From Galeruca laticollis (lineage: Eukaryota > Arthropoda > Insecta > Coleoptera > Chrysomelidae), in assembly GCA_963921935.1 (NCBI GenBank), contig OY998180.1, positions 207,168,244 through 207,232,243 on the forward strand: a stretch of 64,000 nucleotides of DNA, in the 5' to 3' direction. A program made the position numbers and the translations under genes. The notes beneath the pieces are model-generated. The model was not told the origin of the DNA. It did no database searches and saw only the letters and a list, made by a program, of their open reading frames with translations. This document shows, in pieces, positions 34,848 to 45,108 of the stretch; the first letter of the stretch is position 1; each line of letters opens with the position of its first letter.

Positions 34848-35203
34848 TTTTTTCTACTTCCGTTACTAAAACCGCATTTTAAAAACGAGATTGACATGCG
34901 CAAAACGACTCTTTAAACACTAGTGTTTAAAATGCGAAAAGTCACAATCTCGTTTATCTTTTGTTTTTTAAACGTCACATTAACTGTATCTTTTGTAAGT
35001 TCAATTTCATGTTCCGTCCGTCATGTTATGAATATAATTAAATTATAATATAATTTTTTCATTCCTGCGGGCGAAGAAAAAGTATAGTAAGCACCTCGTG
35101 TTAGTCACTCGATTCACAAGGCACTCGTTCCGCTTCGCTACACTCGTGCCTAATAAAACTCGTGACTAAAGTAACCTTTTTGACACTTGGTACTTAATAT
35201 ACT
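34848..35203 (+). repeat. dispersed 0.4-kb repeat, copy B
   Basis: Same family as copies A and C. Two internal deletions relative to C: about 45 bp after CATGTTCCGT and about 12 bp in the outer stem of the 3' hairpin. The left edge TTTTTCTACTTCCGTTAC and right edge TACTTAATATACT are retained, which defines the element ends independently of the flanks. Confidence 0.85.
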
Positions 35204-35721
35204 ACCATTGTCTAAGAAAAGAAATCTTAGACAATGATACGACAAATTCAGGTACAGAATAGTGAAAATGCGTTTTCTACTTTCATATTCCAGAAAAGTT
35301 TGTGTGTACAAATTCGGTTTAGAAAACTATGAATCATGCTTTCCTGTTAAGAAAGTATGCCTTGTAGAATCTTAACGTGAGCTCTTTAGTGCAAATTTGC
35401 TGAATGAATATTTTGTTCATCCCTATGTATAAGATTTATCAAAGGAATAATTGTAAAACAAACTAATATTGAAAATTGGAAAAGCCAATAAATGAATTGT
35501 TATACATCTTGGCTCAAATAAAATCTTGCTTATTATGCCTTTGCGACATTCATTTTTCATTTATCTGCATTTTATATAGAATTTCACTTATTTTAAAAGT
35601 TTTCCGATTTATTTTTGAGCCATTTCTTTCACTTTTTTTCCAGTAAGTTCCAGAGTTATTAACCGTGTTTTGAAGACCCTTCATAAATCTTTCTATTTCC
35701 AATATTTTTTTACGCCCTATC
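35204..35721. other. no gene; 5' breakpoint of the gypsy element
   Basis: AT-rich. Recognisable integrase sequence begins only after about 35722, so gag, protease and reverse transcriptase are missing. Confidence 0.4.
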
Positions 35722-35751
35722 TTTAAAGTACCTCGCAAGAGAAAGGCACCT

Positions 35752-37038
35752 ATGAAACAGTATAATGTTGGAAGCCCTTTCGAAAGGATTGCTTTAGACA
35801 TCGCTGGACCATTTCCGACGACAGAAAATGGTGGTAAATACATACTGGTTGTAATGGATTATTTCACAAAGTGGGTGGAAATTTACGCGATCCCGAATCA
35901 AGGGGCCACAACTGTCGCGGATGTATTGGTGAAAGAATTTATCAGCCGATATGGAGTGCCCTTGGAAGTCCACAGTGACCAGGGAAGAAATTTCGAAAGC
36001 CATCTATTCCAGGATATTTGTGACAAGCTGGGAATGAAGAAGACCAGGACAACAGCATTACATCCACAGTCAGATGGAATGGTCGAGAGAATGAATAGGA
36101 CTATTGGAAAATACCTGTCCAAAGTGGTTTCCAGCCATCAGAGAGATTGGGACCAGTATGTTTCCCTATTCGCATTGGCTTATCGATCTGCCGTCAATGA
36201 GTCCACGGGTGAAACACCTGCGAAAATCCTGTTTGGACGTGAAATGAGGCTTCCTTGTGACTTGGAATTTGGCTGACGACCTGGAGAAGATCTAGCAGGA
36301 GAAGACTACGTGATCCAATTGAGAAGAAGGCTGGACGATATTCATGAATTAGTTCGAACAAATCTTCAAGTTGACAGCGACAGAATGAAAAGTCGGTACG
36401 ACACGCTGGCTACAGTAGGCGGTTTTAAAGAATGGGACAAAGTATGGTTACACAACCCGACGAGGAGAAAAGTATTTTCTCCAAAATTACAAAAATCCTG
36501 GGAAGGTCCATACTTAATCAAGAAAAGGATCAATGATGTTATATATCGCATAAGCAAGATCCCCAACGGAAAACCAAAAGCAGTCCACCAAAACCGACTA
36601 GCGCCATTCGAAGGAGACCATGACCTAGAGAAAGGAGTAAACCATAGTCGAGATGTGTCTGATCCTATCTTCGATGAATTTATGGGCGCGTATGGAGTTA
36701 CCAGGAAAGCTAGATATGGAGTCACTTCAGAACTACGACAAGATTTGTTCACTCTCCCGGAAGATTATTCACTGGCATACAACATCCCTGCCCGTCTCAA
36801 GAACACACGAGGGTTGGCATTCGTCTTTCGAAAGAAGTTCGGGCAATTAGAAAAACTTGAAAACCAGATTCCAGCCCCTGGCAACACACTGAAACTGAAA
36901 CATAATTCGCGGTTCGTCTTCTACGTGGTAACTAAAAATGAATTTCATGATCGATCTACCTACCGCGATGTGTGGGAAGCACTTCGAAACCTCCGAGACC
37001 ATGTGGTAGAATCCAGCGTGAAGCTTAGCTATGCCTAA
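35752..37038 (+). pseudogene. gypsy integrase fused to a TARG1/OARD1-like macrodomain
   Basis: The integrase core has RIALDIAGPFP (first D), EVHSDQGRNFES (second D) and HPQSDGMVERMNRT (E), with 35 residues between second D and E, the DD35E signature. A single in-frame TGA at 36274-36276 follows. The same frame then resumes and carries the integrase C-terminal GPY module (SWEGPYLIKK) near residues 63-72 of the second open part. From about residue 136 a different domain starts: LRQDLFTLPEDYSLAYNIPA, RGLAFVFRKKFGQL, SRFVFYVVTKNEF. These are the strand and loop motifs of the macrodomain hydrolase TARG1/OARD1, which binds ADP-ribose. The lysine in VVTK sits where the TARG1 catalytic lysine lies. 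The frame ends at a TAA at 37036-37038; the domain's last part is in the next frame. Confidence 0.8.
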
Positions 37039-37306
37039 GATAGCGAGTAACCAGTTGGATTGGCGAGTCATCAGGAACATGGTAGAGGTTATCTTTCGAG
37101 ATACCGGTGTCCAGATATTAATTTGCAGCTACAACCCCCGTTATCACTACCCGATGAAGACGGTGCCCTGCTATTTCCATAAGATCGGAAAGTGTAGAAA
37201 TGGGGCCAGTTGCCGATTCAAACATCGAGTCTCAGCTACACAAAAGTTCCAGGAGGAACTTTCATTTAAGGAGGGGGTAATGTTACGAAACAGCGCACTG
37301 GTATAG
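37031..37306 (+). CDS. macrodomain C-terminus plus CCCH zinc finger
   Basis: Opens at ATG 37031, overlapping the previous frame by 8 bases and offset from it by one base. The first 30 residues (MPKIASNQLDW..., then VEVIFRDTGVQILI) continue the macrodomain where the upstream frame stops. The macrodomain loop GCGLD that normally follows MPRI is replaced by a shorter ASNQ, so the usual catalytic Asp appears to be missing. Residues 47-65 form a CCCH finger: C47-x7-C55-x5-C61-x3-H65 (PCYFHKIGKCRNGASCRFKH), typical of RNA-binding. The protein ends just before the LTR. The offset may be a mutation, or a programmed frameshift; a single copy cannot tell. Confidence 0.7.
   Translation: MPKIASNQLDWRVIRNMVEVIFRDTGVQILICSYNPRYHYPMKTVPCYFHKIGKCRNGASCRFKHRVSATQKFQEELSFKEGVMLRNSALV
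37268..37280 (+). promoter_or_regulatory. polypurine tract
   Basis: AAGGAGGGGGTAA directly abuts the LTR 5' end. In LTR retrotransposons this tract primes plus-strand DNA synthesis. It lies inside the last codons of the CCCH frame, showing that the macrodomain-CCCH reading frames are inside the element. Confidence 0.75.
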
Positions 37307-37677
37307 TCCCTGAATCCGACTCTGTCTAAGCCGTGTATGATAGTTAAAATTATGGCGGACGCGCAGGGATTTTTTAGAATTGTTATCTAGAAAATCCGAG
37401 ATCCAATTGTTTTTGTATAAGCGGCAATCTAGAGTTATCTAGTAAAAAAGGCACTAATATATATAAAGGAACGACCAGGGAGAGTTCAGTTTAGTTGATA
37501 AAGTGATATCAGCAAATAAAGAAGAATACACCGAAATAGTGAACAGTAAAGTGTTGATATCAATTAATAATTAAGGTTGTGTGTATATAAATTAAGTGTT
37601 AGTGAATAGTAGCCATACCGTGTGTTTAAAGTTTATCCCATCCGTTTACTGTTTAAATAAATAAGAAAAACATTACA
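37281..37677 (+). repeat. gypsy 3' LTR
   Basis: 397 bp from TGTTACGAAA to AACATTACA, the TG...CA form with a short imperfect inverted end. It contains a TATATATAAAGG box at about 37457-37468, suitable for U3 transcription starting about 30 bases later. No second LTR is present in the window to date the insertion. Confidence 0.75.
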
Positions 37678-37873
37678 ATATTTTTGAAACTGCCCGGTTA
37701 TAACTGATTTGACGTGTTCTTTATTTACTAACTCAAATTTTATTACTGTGTCTTATTAAATAAACAATAATTGGTATTCTTAAAAATACCACGGCTACAA
37801 GGGTTACTATTTATGTATTGAGAATAAAAAGAAAAAACAAATGAATTTTATCAAAAATATTTCAATTGCTTTT
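37678..37873. other. no gene
   Basis: AT-rich flank between the LTR and a 12-bp minisatellite. Confidence 0.4.
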
Positions 37874-37930
37874 CAAAATATTAGTCAAAATATTAGTCAA
37901 AATATTAGTCAAAATATTAGTCAAAATATT
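37874..37930 (+). repeat. 12-bp minisatellite
   Basis: CAAAATATTAGT repeated four times perfectly, then a partial unit. It lies at the 3' edge of the minus-strand mariner relic. The apparent NISQ-repeat peptide on the plus strand is produced by this tract. Confidence 0.95.
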
Positions 37931-38245
37931 CACTTTAACACTCGATTGAACCACTCTTCAGAGCATGTTTTCCAATCAGAAGATGATAGAAGTAAAACAT
38001 GCTTTTTGAAGGACCCAACCGCTTCTTCGGACGATGAAAATCGGTGATCACGTAGTGGATATTTAATTAGTGGAAACAAAAAAATTAACTTGTCAGGGTG
38101 CCAAGTCGAAACTGCAAGGCGGCAAGGGGGAAAACCCATCAATTCGATCTTTTGTGTGTCCCAATAATCGCTTGTTTCACGCGATGTGTGTGAGCTCGCA
38201 TAGTCGTGATGAAAACTGATTTGTCGTTTTGAATTTGTTTCAATA
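37930..38245 (-). pseudogene. mariner transposase C-terminus
   Basis: Minus-strand relic in two frames. The upstream part is degenerate around the second catalytic region. The downstream part reads IFLFPLIKYPLRDHRFSS, EEAVGSFKKHVLLL and SDWKTCSEEWFNRV, the standard C-terminus of mariner transposases. The third catalytic acid is in a damaged stretch (TWHPDKLIFLFP). The N-terminal half is absent. Confidence 0.75.
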
Positions 38246-39232
38246 AATTCACCGAATACTTCGAATTAATTGCTAGTTTATTGTGCACTTTATAAATCGT
38301 AACTTTGAAACTATACACCAGAAAATAAGCGAGCTTTTGCAAGTGAAAGACAATGAGTCACTTTCAATTTAATAGTTAACGTATATACCGCGCGTCCGAA
38401 ATTACAGGGGCGTATTCAAAACAATTATAATTATATTAGGATCTTGATGATGACTGTTTGGGTACGAAACAAATACTCCAACCTAACTTAGTATATATTA
38501 TGGTAACCACAATGTAAGTGATTTGTTAAGTAGAAGAGATCCAGGTCCGAATTTAAAAAATTAAGTTGGTGATGAATGAGGGAATCCGAAACGTCAGATG
38601 GATATGTAGATGACATGATATTAAAGGCAATAAAACATGACATTAAAGGAGTGTCAACTGTTTTTGATATCTTTATAATTGGCTCAACAAAAAAAGAGAA
38701 ACAAAAATCCGAGAAATCACTTGTTTTAAATTATCTCGAAAACAAAATGAAATTTTTGTAGCCTGATCGCGTCTAATTATTGTTTTCTTTAATGCGCAAC
38801 TTTGCCATAATTTAACCGTTTCCCTATCTCTTACCGTTTTCGAGATCCCAATGATACGCCTGGAAGATGGGATATCAGATTTTTTCGAATTTTGAAGAAT
38901 ACACAGATATAGTTTATTTACGATAAAAAGACGATGATGTCATTTTTAGTTACTTTCCTGCTTATAAGAATAAATATTAATTTACCAACCGTGAATACAA
39001 TTTATCCTCAACAACCAGGGCAATTTACAGCTAACGGGTTGGCAAAACTTCAAGACGTTGTAAAATCAACTGGTAAAATTCCCCAGATTGTTATGACGTT
39101 TATTAACATTCGATCATCGTCTAATATTTACAAGTTTTTTGGTGCTTTTAAATTCATTGCTTCTTTAAGATTAAAAAACAGTTATTTTCATAACTAATTA
39201 TTTAGGCAAATCTGCAGTGTGTGGTTAATAAA
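38246..39232. other. no secure gene
   Basis: Two open frames of 60-90 codons (38576-38761, 38934-39197) have mixed composition, but I recognise neither. The second contains YPQQPGQFTANGLAKLQDVV, which looks protein-like; it could be a coding exon, and it lies on the same strand just upstream of the transposase gene. Confidence 0.3.
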
Positions 39233-40515
39233 ATGCCGAAGCAGCTGAACAGAAAATGTCAAGAGATGTTGACATCTTTGTTGAGCTATTTTGAACGAGA
39301 ATGCCGAAATGGGGGCCCGCTCCTCCCGCTTACTGTTGTAAGAGACGTAAGTAATAGTATTCGCTATTTGTATTCATCATTATTAATATTATTGTTATAT
39401 ATTTAAATGTAAATGATTGAATGTTTTTAATGTTAGGTTAGGTTAATTAAACTTGATAATATATTATTCTTTCATAAATTGAAGTGCTTAATTATATTGT
39501 AGAGAGTTGCAGAAGCTTTACAACTTAGCGTTACCACTGTTAACCGTATTGCCGCCAAGCATAATAGAGGTGAACAGCCTAAAAGCCCACCTAAAAATAG
39601 ATAACGCATAAAACCTACTGTTGAAATTGATAACTTTGATCAAAATACTTTCCGAAATGTTATATACGAAATGTACGGAAACAGTGAGTATATTGAATTT
39701 ACTGTTTTATTTTATTCACAATTAACTAACACAATATTTTTTCTGAGGAACACATAACCTTGAAAACTTTAAGAGACAAACTCCAGGAGTGTGAACTCTT
39801 TAATGGTTGTTTAACATCAGTCTGGAAGATAGTGAAAAATCTTGGATTCAAATACCAAAAAGATGATCCTCGTCGTGGTTTAATTGAGTTGCCACATATT
39901 GCATTAAAACGTGTACATTTTCTACATGAATATGTCAAGATAAAAAGGAAAGGTTTATATCAATTTGTGTTTTTGGATGAGACCTGGATATTTAAAGACG
40001 GTACTGTTGGACGTTCTTGGCAAGATTCTAATCATAGAAGCGTGAAAAAAACCAAAATTGGTGGTCCAAAGTAATTGAATAATAAAATTTAGTAATTAAT
40101 TTATGATGCATTCCTGCCATTTTAAGACATTTTAAAATATTTACTAGTCACACTATTTTATTTAAATCTATATAATTATTAATAGTTGTTTTGAGCTATG
40201 CAGTCTATCTAGGAAAGCTAGTAGTAATTTGTTATTTCCTAATTGTAGGTATATAGTATTGCATGCTGGTTCCTCTTCTTGATTTATTCCTAGAGCAGGG
40301 TTGGTTTTTTCTTCCAAAAAACAAGATGGTGATTACCACGGTGAAACGAACTGAGAACATTTTTTGCATTGGTTTGAATACCAGCTTTTAGTAAACTTGG
40401 AAGAACCTGCCACAATTGTAATGGATAATGCAAGTTATCCCAGTAAAGATTTAAGATTATGTCATTTTAATATAAAAATGTCAATTTTGGTCCCAGGCAT
40501 TAAACCTGGACTATT
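39233..40515 (+). pseudogene. intron-containing IS630/Tc1-type DDE transposase
   Basis: Exon 1 (39233-39346) encodes MPKQLNRKCQEMLTSLLSYF... and ends at a GTAAGT donor. Exon 2 (39503-39683) gives the helix-turn-helix ALQLSVTTVNRIAAKHNRGE, with a TAA at 39601, and ends at GTGAGT. Exon 3 (39748-40072) has LKTLRDKLQECELFNG, then FVFLDETWIF (first catalytic Asp). Exon 4 (from about 40249) continues YIVLHAGSS, HWFEYQLL and IVMDNASYPS (second catalytic Asp), with TGA stops near 40280 and 40347. Three GT-AG introns is unusual for a Tc1 relative, although insect DDE proteins of this type often have introns. The phase between exons 2 and 3 is off by one, suggesting an indel. A dead, possibly once-domesticated copy. 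Confidence 0.6.
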
Positions 40516-41341
40516 TTAATCCAGCAAAACGGTCAGTATAAACACTTATGTTCTAAGCTAAATAAGTCCACGATTTGGTCCACGTACCAAATTGCTCCAC
40601 ACGGTGTAAACTAACTCACTGTGGACTTCATTTTTTTCCGTTAATGATTATAGGAACAAATAGTTTTGTCTAATATTTGTATACTGTATACAATTTGTGA
40701 TCTACCCTTGTATTATACGTTTGGATATTCTTAACGTATGGCTTTTAATAACAAAGGGTTCAGTTAGTAAATTATATGCTTACATTTCAATTTATGATCT
40801 AAAACTTGAGAATATATAGAATTACAGAAAACATGGGCGATTATTTGGCAACAGTGTGGAAGCAGGAGTTTAACAACGCAGGTGAAAGATGCGGTTTAAT
40901 GACAGCTGAACAACGTGGTCTGAAACTGAAACTGGGATTTTCTTTTCCCATTTCGTTGCCGATGTGGATGCAAGAAAATAGTTGTACATGTGGAGAGCGA
41001 CTTCCAGATGTATTTTGTATAGTAAATGTTTCGAAACTTCTGAGTTGTTTACAGAAAGTTTAAAAGTTTTTGTCATTTTTGTTAGGAATACAGGTGTGGA
41101 CTCGCACAGCAGGATATTTATACATTTTAAAGATTAGGCTGATATTAATTAACGCTCTAGTCAGTTTAATTATCGAGATTTTTCTATTATTATTTTGATC
41201 AACATATATATCAAATACGTTTATGTATTGTTTTAATGGTGGTCTTGGTGACAGACGAAAAAATTCTCAAACGATATTCTCCATTTAGTTTTCGCATCAG
41301 TGCTGCCAGATGATTTTTTCCTTGAGCGGTAAATGGCACCA
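40516..41341. other. no gene recognised
   Basis: The sequence around 40830-40910 has short protein-like pieces in several frames, possibly the missing C-terminus of the DDE transposase, but nothing firm. Confidence 0.3.
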
Positions 41342-41566
41342 CTAACCGGTAGATTGTTTATAATTCAAATTTTTATCATAATTCGAAAGGAATAACTTGC
41401 AATAAATAAAACACATAACATTCCTTTCCCATTCACCGTTGTTTTTTGGATCGTACTTTTTTCTTTTGTTCTTGGGCATGTCAGTTGCACTTGTACTTTC
41501 TCTGTCTGTTGCTTCGTCTGAACTAGATGTTGTTAAAAGTGGTAAAATCCCCATGTTACGCGCCAT
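41342..41566 (-). CDS. candidate first exon, Ser/Glu/Lys-rich protein
   Basis: From ATG 41566 the frame encodes MARNMGILPLLTTSSSDEAT, then MPKNKRKKYDPKNNGEWERN, after which composition turns AT-driven; the true exon probably ends near 41415. An acidic-serine leader followed by a basic K/R-x-P-x-x-W motif is seen at the start of several multi-exon insect transposon-associated proteins. No partner exon was found downstream on that strand. Could be a chance frame. Confidence 0.3.
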   Translation of the reverse strand: MARNMGILPLLTTSSSDEATDRESTSATDMPKNKRKKYDPKNNGEWERNVMCFIYCKLFLSNYDKNLNYKQSTG

Positions 41567-43033
41567 CTAGGAAGATATATTTTTACAAGTGTACGTTCCA
41601 AACAAGAAGTTACAGTTTTCTTTTCAACAGAATGTGTATTACGAATACATTGTACATGCTAATTTAGTTAGTCTATACATTGAACGATATTCAAAAAATA
41701 CAGACATTTAGTGAAGACGTGACGGACGCTATTTTCTTATTATTGGACTACAATAAAAACAAACCTTTTATTTGTATGTTAATACCACAGAGCTTATTTG
41801 AAGTTTTAATTTTAAATATTCATTTATTCAAGAACCGAAAAAAGTCAAAAATATCTCGAAAAATATATATTATATTGGTTGTTCGATTTTAGAATTTGTT
41901 TGTTTTTAATTTTTTTTGGCGAGCTCTTGGCAATACCGCAATTATTCCTTTCCTCAAAAATAAAAGTTCCCTCCGTCTATGTCCTAATTTTTACCTAGTA
42001 GAAATAGACAATAACATTCGATATTCGATATGAAGCATCATTTTTGAAGACTCGTGACATACCTACATATTTCTTGATTTAAATTTTCGGAAATCGGAAT
42101 AGTATACTGTTACATTAAGCGACTGTGCAGATCAACTTCCATCCCATCTACAATATCCTAAGGTAGGTGAGATTGTTTTAAGCTCGACTATTTTTTTAAT
42201 ACAATTATTATTATTATCATTAAACTCCAAACTACAGTCCAATTTTTTTCTCTCCTAAAGTTGTATGAGCAAAACGAACATTGGTAATTTAATAAGGTGA
42301 TTTGATAGTGTTGTTCTAAAAGATAGGTTATGTTACAAAAAAGAAAATATCGATTTTTTTAAAATTAGGATGGATTTAACTAACTTGTTTGTAACAAGAT
42401 AAACAACCATAAATACCTATACGATGTACATACATTTTTGTTCGTTTTATATTATTAATATATTATCACAGAATTTATTTTACAAATACACTAACCTCGA
42501 CGGATTCTTATCATTGTCATCCAAAACCTTGACCTATCCCAACTAAATGAGCCAATGAGCGTATTACAAGGAAAAGACGGTAGTATACATTGGCCAAGCG
42601 GGAGAGCGGTATTTCATCGAAGAAAACCGTTGATCTACCATTTAAATGGTCGGTCTGGCAGCACTGTTTCGCACAGCATCGAAGTGTGTTCTGACACAAC
42701 GAACGATTTTGACCGACCTAAACGAACTACAGACACATTTGAAATATTTGAATACGCGGCATTCGTAGTGATGTCATAATCTTAGGTTATGTCAACGCTG
42801 TATCCAAACAAACATAAGCCATTTAGATACAATTTGTGCGATTTTAGACCAGAGATTATTCCCTTATATTTTGAAAATAACTGTTGATTTAGGCATTTAA
42901 ATATACATTAAGACCTTTACTAAGAGATATATTCGATTCTAGCCAAGATAGGTATGTATAATAATATAATTTGAATAAAGAATCTATTCTAAACATGCTA
43001 TTATATACTTATGAAGTACAATTGTTTTAATTC
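41567..43033. other. no gene; one mixed-composition island
   Basis: Around 42480-42790 G+C rises and frames are open on both strands (about 60-74 codons). This may be a transcribed leader or an old gene fragment, but I recognise nothing. The rest is AT-rich. Confidence 0.3.
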
Positions 43034-43442
43034 TTTTTTTCTACTTCCGTTACTAAAACCGCATTTTGAACACGGCTTTAACATGCACAAAACGCCTCTT
43101 CAAACACTAGCGTATACAATGCGAAAAGTCACATCTCGCTTATCTTTTACTCTTTAAACGTCAAATCAAGTCTATCTTTTGTTAAATTTCATGTTCCGTG
43201 ATAATTTTCTTGTTGTGTCATTTGATTTGTCAGTCAGCCGTCAGCCATCGTCCGTAATGATATGAATATAATATAATGTTTTCCTTTCTGCGGGCGAAGA
43301 AAAAGTATAGTAAGCACCTCGTGTTAAAAACGTCTTTAGTCATTCGTTTCTCAAGGCACTCGTTCCGCTTCGCTCCACTCGTGCTTAGTAAAACTCGTGG
43401 CTAAAGAAAGTAACCTTTTTTACACTTGGTACTCAATATACT
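43034..43442 (+). repeat. dispersed 0.4-kb repeat, copy C
   Basis: Same family and orientation as copy B, full length at 409 bp. It carries the section missing from B (ATTTGATTTGTCAGTCAGCC and neighbours). Near the 3' end CTTTAGTCA...CACTCGTTCCGCTTCGCTCC...CTCGTGGCTAAAG forms the two-tier hairpin. No terminal inverted repeat and no clear target duplication seen. Confidence 0.85.
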
Positions 43443-43470
43443 ATTCTAATCTAATTTTAGCTTTCCTCAC

Positions 43471-43882
43471 ATGGTACTGTGCTGGGCACCAGGCTGTAAA
43501 CATGTAATGTAATGCCAGAGAGAAGTTAAGTTTTATAGATTTCCAAAGGATCCAAAAGTAAGAAACAAATGGATCAAGCTAATAAGGACCTACATAATGA
43601 TAAATATAACATTAAATTTTATAGAACCAGATCCCGGAGCTTTTTGTGTACCTGTCATTTTATAGATGGAAAAAAGAAAATGAGCGAACTATTTTTTTGT
43701 ACAATGAAGGAAATATGTTTCAGTTCCAAATTCCACATAAAAAAAGACCACCTCCATATAAAGCAGCTCACAATACACGTGATCAATCATTGCAAACAAG
43801 GTAGAAGCAAACTTGTCCCTATAATATCTACATTATTATTTGTCATTGCAGATCATTCGAGTAACATTTTTTATAAGTTGTA
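43471..43882 (+). pseudogene. THAP-domain protein fragment
   Basis: From ATG 43471 the relic reads MVLCWAPGCKH (the C-x4-C start of a THAP finger), then KFYRFPKDPKVRNKWIKLI, matching the FPKD-x-x-x-x-x-W core. After a frameshift, FLCTCHFIDGKKK supplies the second C-x2-H pair. Downstream frames show traces of a basic linker. THAP fingers bind DNA and occur in P-element-type transposases and their domesticated relatives; with no catalytic domain here the parent cannot be named. Stop codons at about 43507 and beyond make it a pseudogene. It starts 28 bp after repeat copy C. Confidence 0.6.
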
Positions 43883-45108
43883 GGTTTGTAAGTTTTTTTA
43901 AACATTTACTATTTTAAATTGAAATTCCTCACTGTACCTTACTTTCCTCTTTCTATTAAATGTAAAGCATTGTATTACAAGTAAATATTTCTCTGTGTAA
44001 TAAAGAAATTTGGAAACTTTTTTGTTATTTGTTTTTAGATAACATTGAATATATTTACACAAGTGGTAGTTGAAAAAAGAGCCTATACCTACAGGTCAAA
44101 TAAAATTTGAAAACAACCAACAGAAACTGATACAAATATGGTTACATTGTGGCAAAGTTGTGACATGATGTTCTGTGTTTTCGGGCTAAATGGCGTATTT
44201 TAAATCTTGTAAATTTGCAACTTTTCCTCAATTTATAATTATGAAATTATTTTATTATGTTACTATAAACGGTACAACTTTTGAAAGGTAGAATGTTTTT
44301 AAAATATGTACATTTTTCTTCCATTCTTCATTTCTAGCTATTCCCACAATGATGAGGTCACTTGGTATCCATATTATTAAATAGCACATATTCTTTCATG
44401 CAATATGTAATGCACCTGGTATCAGGTGATAATAGTTACATTTTTCAATTATCACTATTATATTTTCCTCAAAATGAATTATGTAATTCTTGTCTTTTGA
44501 GACCGGTTTTAATTTTTCTTCATTCGGATACTTCAGTTAAGAATTTTTCACTAACAAACCCATATTACCATTAAAAAAGGTTTCAAGAGAATGTTGAAAC
44601 ATGTTTTGATGAAAATAAAATAAACAATCAATATTATTCAACTTATATTTTCACGTTAATCAAATAATCCTGTATACGTAACCTCAAACATAACTTTTAA
44701 AATAAAAAATACGGATTGCAGGATCACTTACATTATCATAACAATTATTTTTTATATCGGGTAGATACGATTACTTACTTTTTAACAATTTATTCCTTTC
44801 AAAAACACTTATGAAATGCTTAAATAATCAAAAATCTACACTCAAATGGAAATTTTTATGGTAGCAAGTTTTGTTTGGATACAACCTGAAATTGTGACGT
44901 CACACTAATCCCGCGTATTAAGTGTACTAACCACATCAGTGGCGTTACTACGGGGGGAATGAGGGGGATAGAATCCCCAGAGCCCTAAAAATAATAAATA
45001 AATCACAGCAAGCCTACTTGATTGAACCTGATTGAAATGTATTAAAAGCTAAGAACTGTAGACCACAATTTTATAAGAAAAACAAAGGTAAAATACGGTT
45101 TTAGGGGT
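43883..45108. other. no gene; one transposon-end-like motif
   Basis: AT-rich. At 44937-44985 CAGTGGCGTTACTACGGGGGG looks like a DNA-transposon terminus, with no partner found. A palindromic TGACGTCA lies at 44895-44902. Confidence 0.3.

Larger units (their letters stand above)
35722..37677 (+). mobile_element. Ty3/gypsy LTR retrotransposon, 3' half
   Basis: Integrase, a macrodomain and a CCCH finger are followed directly by a polypurine tract (37268-37280) and a 397-bp LTR (37281-37677). The 5' half, including gag, protease, RT and the 5' LTR, is absent from the window. Coding sequence here is distinctly richer in G+C than its surroundings. Only one stop and one frame offset interrupt about 1.55 kb, so it is among the youngest insertions. 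Confidence 0.9.

Noticed and set aside
35550..36122. Minus-strand frames across the integrase
   Set aside because: Shadows of the plus-strand integrase coding sequence.
37841..38047. NISQ-repeat peptide
   Set aside because: Produced by the 12-bp minisatellite and the antisense of a mariner C-terminus.
40806..41063. 85-codon frame as a gene
   Set aside because: No recognised motif; parts may be an out-of-frame remnant of the transposase C-terminus, but this could not be supported.
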